A stretch of 64,000 nt of DNA from an uncultured Ilyobacter sp. (GTDB lineage: Bacteria > Fusobacteriota > Fusobacteriia > Fusobacteriales > Fusobacteriaceae). The stretch covers positions 806,001 to 870,000 of the forward strand of contig NZ_OY764058.1 of NCBI RefSeq assembly GCF_963668085.1, written 5' to 3'. The notes below the pieces were generated by a model. That model was not told the DNA's origin. It was given only the letters and a program-made list of their open reading frames with translations, and did no database searches. A program made the position numbers and the translations under genes. Below are positions 24,343-33,214 of this stretch, piece after piece. Numbering within the stretch: the first letter of the stretch is position 1; each line of letters opens with the position of its first letter.

Positions 24343-25971
24343 CTACTGATTATTCATTAAATATATTTTTGCATGCTGTACTCGGACAATTTCAGTGTCA
24401 GCTCCTTTAGCTTGATCTACGACTTTCTCATAATAATTGATTGCAGTAAGCTTGTCTCCCTGCATCTCAGCCGCTTGCCCGGCTCCATACAGACTGTTGA
24501 GTCGATTTTTATTTCTTTTCAGACTCTCTTGATATTCATATTGAGCCTCTTTGTACTGTTTTGAGTCAAGAAGCATATCTCCATAAAGTTCTCGAGCTGG
24601 CAATACCTCTCCTGGAGTTACAGGGTGTTTTTCGGTAGTATCTTCCATCAGAGCCGCTTCTTTCATAATTTCGATACCTTTCTTCTTATCTGATATATAA
24701 GTCATCCATGCCATTACAGAAAGAGACTGAATTTCTATCTGTTTTGCCCAGTAAGGTGATGTGGCTTCAATTTTATCGTGTAATTCCAAAAGCTTTTGAA
24801 GTGATTTATCTGCGACAGATTTATTTCCAATTCTTGCAGCACCAAGACCTTTTGCAAAATAGGTAATGGCCTCCATTGCAGGAAACTTATTTAAATCATA
24901 ATTTACTGGCACCCAAGGTTCTAGACTCATAGCATCATCCCAATTTTGTCGTTCAAGAAGAAGACGTGCCGGTGCTGCATTGAAAGTGTAAGATGCTGCA
25001 ATATGAGACTGAAAATCCTCTTCCATAGCCACTAACTCATCCAGAGCTTCTTTGGCTTTTAAATCCTCTCCTTTTTGAAGATGGGCATAGATAAGGTAAT
25101 CCACAGCATGCGGATAGTGTAGAGAGATGGTTCCCTGTGTAGGATGTTTTAGGGCTGCCTCAGCAGATCTTGAATTCATCACAATGGATTCTTCCCATAA
25201 TCCAAGGCGAGTGAATATATGTGATGCCATATGGAGTGCATGAGGGATTTCTGGGGCTATTTCAACATAGGTTTTTGATATTTCGAGTCCCATTGGCGCT
25301 AGCTCAGGATAATCATAAGCATGAATCATGTAGTGGTGAGCTCCAGGATGATCAGGTATAATTTTTAGTACATTTTTTGTTATTTCACCAACTTTTATCT
25401 GTATCTCATAACTTTTATCTTCAGGGTCTGCTGTGGAAAGATATGATAGAGCATAAAAGGAAGCAGCTTCTGGATCATTTGGATATTTAAGTGAAATTTT
25501 TTTCCAACCATCAGCAAAAGCTACTAAATTGTTTTTTTCATTTTCATTTTTTCCTGCTGCATAGTAAGACTCCGTCGCCCTAATGTAATCAACCTCTTTT
25601 CCCTTTTGATATTTTTTAGCTTCTTCTATAAGTATCATTCCTTTGTTGAACTCCTCTTCACTTGGTGGATCTGACCATAATGGGTGAATATAAGTCATAG
25701 CCTGACCCCAGTATCCAAGAGCACAAGTTGGATCGGATTCGGTAGCCTTGGAAAATTCTTTTCTTGCTTCATTGTACGTCATATGGTGAAGTAATGCCAA
25801 GCCGTACTTTAGATGCCCTTCAACTGAATCCTCGTATTTTTCAGGGAGCTGGACAGTTCCAAGTTGATTTTCATACTTTATTTTATCTTTTTGTGGTTTC
25901 ATCTTACCGCTCATTGAAAAAGCGAAAACTGTGAAACATAAAAATAAAATAAATATATATATCTTTTTCAC
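24343..25971 (-). CDS. Exported TPR-repeat protein
   Basis: 542 residues with a signal peptide (MKKIYIFILFLCFTVFAFS). The chain contains several tetratricopeptide-like helical pairs, for example GLALLHHMTYNEARKEFSKATESDPTCALGYWGQAM (about 58-93) and the C-terminal ALYGAGQAAEMQGDKLTAINYYEKV region. Two His-rich helices, PGAHHYMIHAYDYPELA and HALHMASHIFTRLG (about 209-255), are typical of an uncharacterised bacterial group and could bind metal. It is monocistronic and the function is unknown; a scaffold role in the envelope is the most that can be inferred. Confidence 0.7.
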   Translation of the reverse strand: MKKIYIFILFLCFTVFAFSMSGKMKPQKDKIKYENQLGTVQLPEKYEDSVEGHLKYGLALLHHMTYNEARKEFSKATESDPTCALGYWGQAMTYIHPLWSDPPSEEEFNKGMILIEEAKKYQKGKEVDYIRATESYYAAGKNENEKNNLVAFADGWKKISLKYPNDPEAASFYALSYLSTADPEDKSYEIQIKVGEITKNVLKIIPDHPGAHHYMIHAYDYPELAPMGLEISKTYVEIAPEIPHALHMASHIFTRLGLWEESIVMNSRSAEAALKHPTQGTISLHYPHAVDYLIYAHLQKGEDLKAKEALDELVAMEEDFQSHIAASYTFNAAPARLLLERQNWDDAMSLEPWVPVNYDLNKFPAMEAITYFAKGLGAARIGNKSVADKSLQKLLELHDKIEATSPYWAKQIEIQSLSVMAWMTYISDKKKGIEIMKEAALMEDTTEKHPVTPGEVLPARELYGDMLLDSKQYKEAQYEYQESLKRNKNRLNSLYGAGQAAEMQGDKLTAINYYEKVVDQAKGADTEIVRVQHAKIYLMNNQ

Positions 25972-26073
25972 GGTATTCCTCCTTAATACATGACATTCCT
26001 ATAAAACTTACGATAGATAGAAAAAACAAACCTTCAAAACATTATTAGAAAAAGAATTTAAAACTCCTACTTT

Positions 26074-26109
26074 AAAAAAAAAACTCACTTAGACTAAAAT
26101 CTAAGTGAG
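26074..26109 (-). terminator. Strong intrinsic terminator
   Basis: 10-bp stem CTCACTTAGA/TCTAAGTGAG (26084-26093 with 26100-26109). On the minus strand it is followed by ten U residues. It may end readthrough from the small-protein genes upstream. Apart from this and the next hairpin, 25972-26307 holds no gene. Confidence 0.75.
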
Positions 26110-26257
26110 CCCTTAGGGAGGGTTCAGAACGGGGGAGTTCTGATTATGAAAATACTTTTTGGTTGCCTTTAGTATACCTTATCATTCAAGTAAAGAATAG
26201 GACAGATGGCATAATTAACCATTATTTTTAATTTTTTTAAAACCTGATAGAAAATAA

Positions 26258-26287
26258 AAAAAGACCCACTGAATATATTCTTCAGGG
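26258..26287 (-). terminator. Terminator of the tandem small-protein genes
   Basis: Stem CCCTGAA/TTCA(G)TGGG on the minus strand followed by TCTTTTTTTA, just after the stop of the second small gene. Confidence 0.6.
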
Positions 26288-26307
26288 AGCCTTAAATTTA
26301 TAAAGTC

Positions 26308-26454
26308 TTAAAAGTTAAAAACTATATCTTCGTAAGAATCTTCACCCTCATAAAGATTATCCCAGTCAACATTGGTTTTTAGAACCTCATACTTATTCTT
26401 TTCAACGTAAGACATATACTCACAAAACTTTTCATAATCCATGTTCTTTTTCAT
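26308..26454 (-). CDS. 48-residue acidic small protein, copy 2
   Basis: Starts at an ATG at 26454 behind GGGAGG and encodes 48 residues ending YEGEDSYEDIVFNF. It is missed by a length cutoff but is clearly paralogous to the neighbouring gene at 26490-26636: the same length, the same DW(D)xLYExEDSYEDIVFNF end, and the KYEV-N-VDWD core. Both have proper SD sequences. The conserved acidic C-terminus could be a binding or degradation tag. Function unknown. Confidence 0.7.
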   Translation of the reverse strand: MKKNMDYEKFCEYMSYVEKNKYEVLKTNVDWDNLYEGEDSYEDIVFNF

Positions 26455-26489
26455 AAATATTCCTCCCTTTTCACAATCAGAGCGTTATA

Positions 26490-26636
26490 CTAAAAGTTAA
26501 AAACTATATCCTCATAAGAATCTTCACTTTCATAAAGTTTGTCCCAGTCTATATTATTTTCCATAACTTTGTACTTCTCTTTCTCTAGAAGAGACAGGTA
26601 TTCATGAATCTTTTTTAGGTCATCATTGTTTTTCAC
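26490..26636 (-). CDS. 48-residue acidic small protein, copy 1
   Basis: A longer frame extends upstream to 26702, but the better start is the GTG at 26636. It has AAGGAGGT seven bases before it and makes the product exactly 48 residues, like its downstream paralogue. It ends KLYESEDSYEDIVFNF. The two genes are 35 bp apart and probably cotranscribed, the result of a tandem duplication. No known family recognised. Confidence 0.7.
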   Translation of the reverse strand: MKNNDDLKKIHEYLSLLEKEKYKVMENNIDWDKLYESEDSYEDIVFNF

Positions 26637-26764
26637 GACAGCTACCTCCTTAAATAATTTTTTATTTCTTCTTATGTAAAGAGTATAGCATGTCATTTCC
26701 AATTAACAAAATATATATTATTTTAAAAACCCATATATCTTATATATCATAAGTCGGAAAATAC

Positions 26765-27454
26765 TTATTTTATTGATTTATCTGCTATTACAATTGCTGC
26801 TGCTGCCTCAATAAATACATCCATAACTGCGGCAATACATGGATATTTTACTTCTTTATCGGGAGAAAAGGTCACCTGCACTCTATTTGGATAAGACTGT
26901 GCAGTAAGAGCTGTCACCTTAGTAGATTTTATCCCCATACCAAATTGAATAGCCTCTATTTCTGAAACAGTTGAAAAAAGGAGTTTCGAGAGATCTGCCT
27001 TTATGAGATTCATATCAACTCCTGTAGGAAGATAGCATTCTACTGTTCCACCGAAGGAGTCCTTAGTCATTATCATCTTTTGAATTCCTATTTTTATATA
27101 CTCACTGTTCTTTTCATTGGTGCTTATACCACCTATATCAATGGTTTTTCCTTCTATATTGCCCTCAATCAACTTTTTGGCCAGTACACCAACCAAGATA
27201 AGTGCTGATATAACATCACCTTTTTTGTACTGAAACTCTATATCCTCACCTGTGGTTTTTTCATCTACTATCCCTGAAACCACATCTATCTCTTCCTCAG
27301 GATCTGTTGTGACTCCTTCCATTTCTCTTCTGGCTAGGTCTTTTCCAAAGTCAATGGCAGTAATATCTATCCCAACAGGAACTCCAGAAACTATTAAATC
27401 CACCCCATCGGAATTTTCCGTTATATTTATTCTAAATCTCTCTCCAAACAACAT
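26765..27454 (-). CDS. Shortened chorismate-synthase-like protein
   Basis: 229 residues against about 360 for AroC. The N-terminal third follows chorismate synthase (VSGVPVGIDITAIDFGKDLARRE, then IDVVSGIVDEKTTGEDI). The C-terminal half follows it again (LAKKLIEGN...DIGGI, SFGGTVECYLPTGV, VSEIEAIQFGMG, and a final PCIAAVMDVFIEAAAAIVIADK). The first catalytic His of GESHG is missing (GERFR), and the segment with RPGHADYT and RGGGRSSARET is absent altogether. It therefore cannot be a normal chorismate synthase; a divergent or regulatory paralogue is likely. It is a single gene. Confidence 0.68.
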   Translation of the reverse strand: MLFGERFRINITENSDGVDLIVSGVPVGIDITAIDFGKDLARREMEGVTTDPEEEIDVVSGIVDEKTTGEDIEFQYKKGDVISALILVGVLAKKLIEGNIEGKTIDIGGISTNEKNSEYIKIGIQKMIMTKDSFGGTVECYLPTGVDMNLIKADLSKLLFSTVSEIEAIQFGMGIKSTKVTALTAQSYPNRVQVTFSPDKEVKYPCIAAVMDVFIEAAAAIVIADKSIK

Positions 27455-27669
27455 CTTTGCCCTCCTGTAATTTAAATAGTTTTTTCAAGGCATTATACAA
27501 CAAAACCTAAGCTTTTGAAAGAATAATGAAGCTCAGAAATAAAAGTTATTAAATGATTATTTTCTAAAAATACAATATTTATCTCTGAAACAATTCTATC
27601 TTGTAGCAATTGGTCTAGACGAGAAATAGAACAGGGAAAATATTAAGTTACCTTAAATCAAATGAGATT

Positions 27670-27715
27670 TTCTGAGAAAAAGTGAAGTGGTGCACTTAAA
27701 ATGACGCACCACCTC
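27670..27715 (-). terminator. Hairpin downstream of the Cys-rich protein gene
   Basis: Stem GTGGTGC/GCACCAC (27687-27693 with 27706-27712) with a 12-nt loop. On the minus strand it is followed by a short U-rich tract. The 366-bp stretch 27455-27820 holds nothing else I can support. Confidence 0.55.
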
Positions 27716-27820
27716 TTCTGTCAATTTAGTTTACTAAGAAATCATTTGTCGCATAATAAAAAACCTGTGAAACAAAAACTTTTTCAAATCTTGCCTACAG
27801 GTCTTATTCTCTATTTTTAT

Positions 27821-28105
27821 TTAACTGACGTTAAAATTTTTTTTCAGCTTTTCTATCATATAGATTGCCTTATCGGCATCTTTTTCATCCATTATATAAA
27901 GTTTTCCCAGGGGGCTCTTTAAGGAACTGTGATCCATACAGGGATTGGAACACCCAGATATAAGAAGCCATATATCGGCCTTCTCAGAGTCTTTTTCAGA
28001 TATAAAGGTATCCTTGTTAAAGTAATCTTTTATCTTTTCAAAAGCCACATCAGAATCATACTCGATATGACTGCATCCTTTGCATTTCATAACCCCTATT
28101 TTCAT
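27821..28105 (-). CDS. Small Cys-rich protein, CGGC-domain-like
   Basis: About 94 residues from the ATG at 28105 (a GTG three codons upstream is possible but too close to the GGGGG tract). It has CKGCSH near the N-terminus and SGCSNPCMDHSSLKSPLGKL near residue 50, with two Cys pairs that could bind a metal or Fe-S cluster. The pattern resembles CGGC-domain proteins of anaerobes, but the match is partial. No neighbours suggest a pathway. Confidence 0.55.
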   Translation of the reverse strand: MKIGVMKCKGCSHIEYDSDVAFEKIKDYFNKDTFISEKDSEKADIWLLISGCSNPCMDHSSLKSPLGKLYIMDEKDADKAIYMIEKLKKNFNVS

Positions 28106-28253
28106 GAGAACCACCCCCTATACTTGTCTAAATTAATTCACTGGCAAGTTTCAAACCACATAAAAATATAAAAATATGTATTATATAATTACCGAAAACA
28201 ATCTTCTTTCCTTTTAAATAAACTGAAAAATTATGTTTCTTTTATCCTTTATC

Positions 28254-28961
28254 TCACCTGTAAACTTTTATATAATCCAGGTAAGATACTGCACTTTCCT
28301 TTGTATTATCTGTGTCATTCATTATTATTATGCTGGCCAATGCAGGAGGTTCTTTTCCAAAGGCCCTTATATAGTCTTTTACAACATCCACTTTTTCAGT
28401 CTTCCATACTCCCATGTGGGCGTCTCCCTTTTGAAGGAGTATCATCTGGGCTTGGTCAGTATATGCGTTGGCGATAATATCCTCTTCATGATTTTTATTT
28501 GCCCATATGTAGTTGAGAGAACTGTCTGGAGGATATTCACCGTAAAGAAGTTTGGCAGTATTATATTTAATCCGTTTCCCGAAGCTGGCTTTTTCAGGGT
28601 CATATTTAAAGGCGATATATATTCTCATGGAATAGTCGTCACCCTCCTTTGATTTTGCATCTCCGTTTTTTATTATGTTATCCACCTTCCACTTCCACTC
28701 TATAATTGGATACTGATATACATCAAAGTCACCCCTATAAATAATGGCAGAAGCCGAGGCCTTACTTTCAGTTTTCAAGATATCTTCATCTATTATGGTA
28801 TATACCGAATGTTCTTTTATTTTTGGGAATTCATAGGCTTCCCAGTTGTCTAAATTTTTAAACTCTTCATTTATCTTTACCTCTTCTACAGGTTCTGAAA
28901 AAGCTGTCAGTACTGTGGCGGCAAAAATAAGAATAAATGCAATAATCTCTTTTATGTTCAC
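28254..28961 (-). CDS. Exported DUF3047 protein
   Basis: 235 residues with a signal peptide (MNIKEIIAFILIFAATVLTAFS). The mature chain has IIEWKWKVDN (about 89-98), RIYIAFKYD and LNYIWANK, all typical of DUF3047, a beta-sandwich envelope family of unknown function. It is encoded alone upstream of an L,D-transpeptidase operon on the same strand, without a clear terminator between them. Confidence 0.7.
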   Translation of the reverse strand: MNIKEIIAFILIFAATVLTAFSEPVEEVKINEEFKNLDNWEAYEFPKIKEHSVYTIIDEDILKTESKASASAIIYRGDFDVYQYPIIEWKWKVDNIIKNGDAKSKEGDDYSMRIYIAFKYDPEKASFGKRIKYNTAKLLYGEYPPDSSLNYIWANKNHEEDIIANAYTDQAQMILLQKGDAHMGVWKTEKVDVVKDYIRAFGKEPPALASIIIMNDTDNTKESAVSYLDYIKVYR

Positions 28962-29094
28962 TTAAACCTCCTAAAGAATAATTTTTTTCCTTATTCGTGT
29001 TATTTTTTATCTTTTATTAGTGTCCATTCGTGACGAAATATTTTGACCTTAATATTCTAAAAATTTCAATACTTTAATTTTAATACTTACTTAT

Positions 29095-29595
29095 TCACGG
29101 TTCTATTATTATGGTCACAGGAAGATCAAGAAGCTCCCATATTTCGTCCATCTCTTTGTTTGTGACCCCTATACACCCCTCAGTCCTCTCTTCCTTTGTC
29201 AAACTGCCCTTTTTCTGCCCATGAATGGTGATATCTCCTCCAGGATCCCAGCCTTTTTTAGCTGCATCTGCCTTGTCTTTTTCATTGGGATAGGAGATAT
29301 GGATGCTTTTATAATAGGTACTCTGACTGTTTTTATAGTCGAGAATATAGGTTCCCTCAGGAGTTTTATAGTCTCCTACTCTTCTTTTGTGTCCGTCAGG
29401 ATCCTTTCCCAAGATTATATCATAGACTTTTATCACCTCAGAACCTGACATGAGAAACATCTTCTTAGAAGACTTATCTACTTTTACAAGGTCTATTTTA
29501 TCATCTCCATAAGCTGTAGAAAAAAAGACAAAAAATAATAGTAAAAGTTTAACTATTAATCTACTTTTTAATCTCCCCATATCCAAATCCGTCAT
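29095..29595 (-). CDS. L,D-transpeptidase (YkuD family)
   Basis: 166 residues with an N-terminal membrane/signal segment (LIVKLLLLFFVFFSTAYG). The YkuD core is visible: IDLVKVDKSSKKMFLMSG at the start, TIHGQKKG with the conserved His, and the catalytic cysteine in RTEGCIGVTNKEMDEIW (near 141). The usual HGCIR is EGCIG here, a mild variation found in family members. It probably cross-links or anchors at peptidoglycan. Its start overlaps the stop of the upstream membrane protein by 4 bp. Confidence 0.78.
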   Translation of the reverse strand: MTDLDMGRLKSRLIVKLLLLFFVFFSTAYGDDKIDLVKVDKSSKKMFLMSGSEVIKVYDIILGKDPDGHKRRVGDYKTPEGTYILDYKNSQSTYYKSIHISYPNEKDKADAAKKGWDPGGDITIHGQKKGSLTKEERTEGCIGVTNKEMDEIWELLDLPVTIIIEP

Positions 29596-29876
29596 TCTAC
29601 TATTAATAAAGCGATATAGGGGGCCAAGTTAAATAAAAAAATGCTCAACTTATAAAAGGCCATTCCCTTATAGTGTATAGAATGAAACTCTTCTATAGAA
29701 ATTTCAAACCACCTACTGTGAAATTTATATATCCAATTATTTCCCAAAAAAAACATAAGCAGCCAAAAGAAAAGGGCTATACTGTTTATGATAGTACACC
29801 AAAGAAAAAAATCCTGAAAAAATTTTATATTCATAATTCCTCCTTTTTTTAACTTTTTACTAAGTTTATTCGTCAA
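29592..29876 (-). CDS. Small DUF-like integral membrane protein
   Basis: 94 residues with two or three membrane segments (about 20-40 and 70-92) separated by a polar stretch WIYKFHSRWFEISIEEFHSIHYKGM. The pattern resembles DUF6868-type small membrane proteins, though I am not sure. It overlaps the L,D-transpeptidase start by 4 bp (ATGA), so the two are coupled. Function unknown. Confidence 0.55.
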   Translation of the reverse strand: MTNKLSKKLKKGGIMNIKFFQDFFLWCTIINSIALFFWLLMFFLGNNWIYKFHSRWFEISIEEFHSIHYKGMAFYKLSIFLFNLAPYIALLIVE

Positions 29877-30155
29877 AAAAATTGTCAGAACAGTTCAAAA
29901 TAATAATCCGATTTTTAGATATTCTTCTCCCTCTCCTTGACTTAGAATTCTATATCTACTATAAATAAATTATTATACTTTTAAAAAATAGATTTGAACT
30001 GTGAAAAAATCTAAAAAATAGGTCAGAATTTTAAAAACAGCTTACTATTATAATTCTTGATTAAGTTATCAACTCCTTTTTTCAAGGTTGAAAACTTTGG
30101 AAAATCTTAAATTAAATTTTTATCAAACAAAATATAACAGGGGGAAATATTTGAT

Positions 30156-30764
30156 ATGAGTTGGAATATGATAATTCTACCTGTAGTCGCATCTGCATTT
30201 TTGGCAGTTGGTGGTTACAGCGCCGTCTCTTCTCTAAAAAAACAAAACTTGATAAAAGAACTGGCAAAAAAAAATAATCTGGTTTTTAAGAATAAAGAAA
30301 CCAAAATTTTAGAGAAAAAACTTAATAAAAAACTTGCCATCGAAGGAAAGGGAAAGATGAGGTCTTTTATCAAGATAAAGGATCTTGTAAAGGATGACGA
30401 GATATCGGTTTTCAGATATATCGAACTTTTGGACTTGGGTAAAGAAGATCCCGATGAAAAACCCCATCAGGCTCATATAGGTGCTTCTTTTGAGGTTCCT
30501 TTAGATGTTGATCTTTTTTTTGCCTCAGATGAAGAAAAAGAATTTTTCAGTTTGTATCCAGAAGGAAAACTTCTTTCTGCAGACAGATATTTTCAGAAAA
30601 TAAAACCAGTATTAGAGGAAAACCCCCACAAAAATACTGTAACCATTAGCTTTAGAAGGGGAAGGGCCCTGCTCTATGTCAATACAACGGCAAAATCTAA
30701 GGAGAGTATAGAGGACCTTCAGTATTTAGTCGATCTCAGCAGAAAAATAAAAGAGGCAGTTTAG
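30156..30764 (+). CDS. Membrane-anchored protein of unknown function
   Basis: 202 residues with one N-terminal membrane segment (ILPVVASAFLAVGGYSAV) and a Lys-rich cytoplasmic-like stretch. A compact C-terminal domain follows, with VDLFFASDEEKEFFSLYPEG and VTISFRRGRALLYVNT. No family recognised. A GGGG-type SD precedes the ATG and a terminator overlaps its end. Single gene. Confidence 0.6.
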   Translation: MSWNMIILPVVASAFLAVGGYSAVSSLKKQNLIKELAKKNNLVFKNKETKILEKKLNKKLAIEGKGKMRSFIKIKDLVKDDEISVFRYIELLDLGKEDPDEKPHQAHIGASFEVPLDVDLFFASDEEKEFFSLYPEGKLLSADRYFQKIKPVLEENPHKNTVTISFRRGRALLYVNTTAKSKESIEDLQYLVDLSRKIKEAV

Positions 30765-30790
30765 AGTTAATCTTAAACTGCCTCTTTTTT
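30747..30790 (+). terminator. Terminator overlapping the 3' end of the preceding gene
   Basis: Stem AAAGAGGCAGTTTA/TTAAACTGCCTCTTT followed by TTTTTTAT; the upstream arm includes the last codons and stop. The gap 30765-31057 that follows contains only this and AT-rich promoter-like sequence. Confidence 0.75.
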
Positions 30791-31057
30791 TATATCAAAT
30801 AAATGCCAATAAAAATATTGATAGTATCTCAAGTCTTCCCTTAAGTATAAAAAGTATCTGAATTAGCTTGCTGCAGAAATCAAAAACTATATAGCCTATA
30901 AAAACATTAAGAGGAAATATTCAAAAGAGCTTATAAAATACTTGTAGGTAGTATTTTATAAATGTGAATAACTTAGGTTAAGTTATTGAATTCATTTACT
31001 TTTAGTTTCTTTCAAGATTAAAACAAGAGAGACATATTTAAAAACAGGAGGAAATAT

Positions 31058-31813
31058 ATGAAAAAAATAAGATATTTAATTATGGCAATTTTTTTTACAG
31101 CAATGACCATAACCTCTATAGGGGCATCTCTAAAATCTGTATCATACAAGATAGATGATAAAGTCTATGAGGGATACTACTCTATAAACAAGTCCCCTGA
31201 AGCTCCTCTGGTACTTCTTGTTCACGACTGGGACGGACTTACAGAGTATGAAATAAAGCGTTCTGAGATGCTAGCAGATTTAGGCTACTCTGTTTTCGCA
31301 GTGGATCTCTTTGGAAAGGGGATACGTCCTACCGAGGTGAAGGACAGACGTCAGCATACAGGAGAACTCTATGCCGATCGTCAAAAGATGCGTTCACTTA
31401 TGTTAGGAGCTCTCGAAGTGGCTAGATTAAAGGGTGGAAATATCCATAATGCCGTGGCCGTGGGTTATTGTTTCGGAGGTGCTGCAGTACTTGAGTTTTC
31501 CAGATCTGGTATAAATCTCAAAGGTTTTGCTACTTTTCACGGAGGACTAACTACCCCAGAAGGACAAAACTACTCTAGAACCAAGGGTGAAATCCTAATT
31601 CTCCACGGTACAGCAGATGCAAATATCACAATGGACGACTTTGCAAAACTTGCAGTGGAACTAGAAAATAACGGCGTTTCTCACGAGATGATAACTTACA
31701 GTGGGGCCCCACATGCCTTTACTGTCTTTGGATCAAAAAGCTACAGAAAAAGTTCAGACGAAAAATCCTGGAAAAGATTCATTGAATTTTTAGACGAGAC
31801 TCTCAAAAGATAA
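31058..31813 (+). CDS. Exported dienelactone hydrolase family protein
   Basis: 251 residues with a signal peptide (IRYLIMAIFFTAMTITSIGA). The alpha/beta-hydrolase core carries the DLH triad: Cys in GYCFGGAAVLEF (about 137), Asp in LHGTADANITMDD (about 184), His in SGAPHAFTVF (about 216). DLH enzymes cleave dienelactones, but many paralogues have unknown esters or peptides as substrates. Being exported here it likely acts in the periplasm. Monocistronic, with a terminator just after. Confidence 0.78.
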   Translation: MKKIRYLIMAIFFTAMTITSIGASLKSVSYKIDDKVYEGYYSINKSPEAPLVLLVHDWDGLTEYEIKRSEMLADLGYSVFAVDLFGKGIRPTEVKDRRQHTGELYADRQKMRSLMLGALEVARLKGGNIHNAVAVGYCFGGAAVLEFSRSGINLKGFATFHGGLTTPEGQNYSRTKGEILILHGTADANITMDDFAKLAVELENNGVSHEMITYSGAPHAFTVFGSKSYRKSSDEKSWKRFIEFLDETLKR

Positions 31814-31824
31814 ATAACAGCCAA

Positions 31825-31857
31825 AAAGAACACCGGATAATCCGGTGTTCTTTTAAT
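31825..31857 (+). terminator. Bidirectional terminator after the DLH gene
   Basis: Stem AAAGAACACCGGAT/ATCCGGTGTTCTTTT with a 1-2 nt loop and T/A tracts on either side. It separates the convergent hydrolase and phosphoesterase genes. Confidence 0.78.
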
Positions 31858-31892
31858 TTAAACCACAGTCTCCTGAATCTTAATATCACTCT

Positions 31893-32933
31893 TTACTTCA
31901 AATCATAGAGGGTGATCTCATTTTTTGACCCGAGCCTCATAGGAGGCCCCCATGTACCAGTGCCAGGCGACACATAAATATACCCATTCTCAAGCCTATA
32001 CAATCCTTTTATATATTTGGTGGTCAGTCTTACAAGAAGGTTAAAGGGAACTATCTGCCCATTATGGGTATGTCCACTCACAGTTAATTTTATCCTTTTA
32101 TCTCTGTGGTCAAGAGGGATGTGGTTCATGAGAACAACTGGCTTATCCTGGTCTAACTCTAGACTAGACAAAGCCTCAATGGTTTTCTTCTTGTCATGTC
32201 GGTATTTCAAACCTGCAATCTGAACCCCGTGAAAAATATCTACCTGGTCTCTCAGAACTTTAACTCCTGAATTTTCTATAATTTCTGAAACTTTCTCCTC
32301 ATGGATATAATACTCATGGTTTCCTGTTACAAAATATGATTTTGCATTTAAATTTTTCAAAAGATGAAAGGTTTTTTCTGTTATGGGAGTATCCTGTGAA
32401 ACCATATCCCCTGTTATAAGAACTATCTCGGGATCTATAATATTTATCCTGTCTACTATTTCAGAAAGTCCATTGGATGATTCTGAAGAAAGATGAAGGT
32501 CGCTTATCTGGACTATTTTCATTTTTTTCCCAAAATCATCTATTTTTACTGTCTCTAGAGATATATTCCTTGCATTATAAAAGGAATAAACAATCAGTAC
32601 AAAAGCCACTCCAAAAGCGGCAAACTCCAAATTCTTAAGGGGAATTTTTAAAATTATACTGAGAATTCTAAAGAATAAGAGAGAGACAAAAGAAAGAAAA
32701 AAAACACCCATCAAAATCCCAGAAAACCTGTAAAACCACTGGGTTAAAATATTGTTATTTTTACCTATCAAAATAGTTGCCGGTATTATCAAAATAGATG
32801 TAAAAAGAGCAAGTATAAAAAGAAAAGTTTTGTTTTTTATATCGAAAATTTCAGCTATCCTTAAAAGCACATAAAAATACATGAAAAAATTAACTGCTAA
32901 TAAAGAGATTAATCCAAATATAAAATTGGGCAT
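31893..32933 (-). CDS. Membrane-anchored metallophosphoesterase (YkuE/YaeI-like)
   Basis: 346 residues. About four N-terminal membrane segments (residues 1-115) precede a calcineurin-like domain. Its metal motifs are intact: SDLHLSS near 147, GDMVSQD near 173, GNHEYY near 200, MNHIPL near 265 and GHTHNGQ near 283. Homologues such as YaeI act on lipid phosphates or pyrophosphates at the membrane; the substrate here is not known. Single gene. Confidence 0.78.
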   Translation of the reverse strand: MPNFIFGLISLLAVNFFMYFYVLLRIAEIFDIKNKTFLFILALFTSILIIPATILIGKNNNILTQWFYRFSGILMGVFFLSFVSLLFFRILSIILKIPLKNLEFAAFGVAFVLIVYSFYNARNISLETVKIDDFGKKMKIVQISDLHLSSESSNGLSEIVDRINIIDPEIVLITGDMVSQDTPITEKTFHLLKNLNAKSYFVTGNHEYYIHEEKVSEIIENSGVKVLRDQVDIFHGVQIAGLKYRHDKKKTIEALSSLELDQDKPVVLMNHIPLDHRDKRIKLTVSGHTHNGQIVPFNLLVRLTTKYIKGLYRLENGYIYVSPGTGTWGPPMRLGSKNEITLYDLK

Positions 32934-33080
32934 TTTACCACCTCACTTTTTTGTACAAATCATAAATTAGGATATCTTTAAAGAACCATGTAAACTACTT
33001 ATACAAGCTTAAATCCTCCATCCTCCAAAGTAAAACATATTAAAAAACAGAAGCAAATTAACCTTTCTGCTAAAAATTGG

Positions 33081-33109
33081 TTTACAATATCATTCAAGGG
33101 TGCTATAAT
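33081..33109 (+). promoter_or_regulatory. his operon promoter
   Basis: TTTACA at 33081-33086, a 17-bp spacer and a perfect TATAAT at 33104-33109. It would start an RNA near 33116, leaving a 237-nt leader before hisZ that contains the leader peptide and the terminator. Confidence 0.78.
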
Positions 33110-33147
33110 ACACAAAACTTATTAATAATATCTTAGGAGGAAAAGAA

Positions 33148-33195
33148 ATGCTGAGAGAAACTTTTATAGTTTTCCATCACCATCATCACTGCTGA
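33148..33195 (+). CDS. hisL: His operon leader peptide, five His codons
   Basis: ATG at 33148 behind a perfect AGGAGG (33135-33140) encodes MLRETFIVFHHHHHC and stops at TGA. Five consecutive His codons (CAT/CAC, 33175-33189) are the classic design for ribosome-mediated attenuation by charged tRNA-His. It is followed by competing hairpins and an intrinsic terminator, then hisZ. Too short for length-based gene finding. Confidence 0.87.
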   Translation: MLRETFIVFHHHHHC

Positions 33196-33214
33196 CAAGG
33201 TTTGTAATCTTTTA

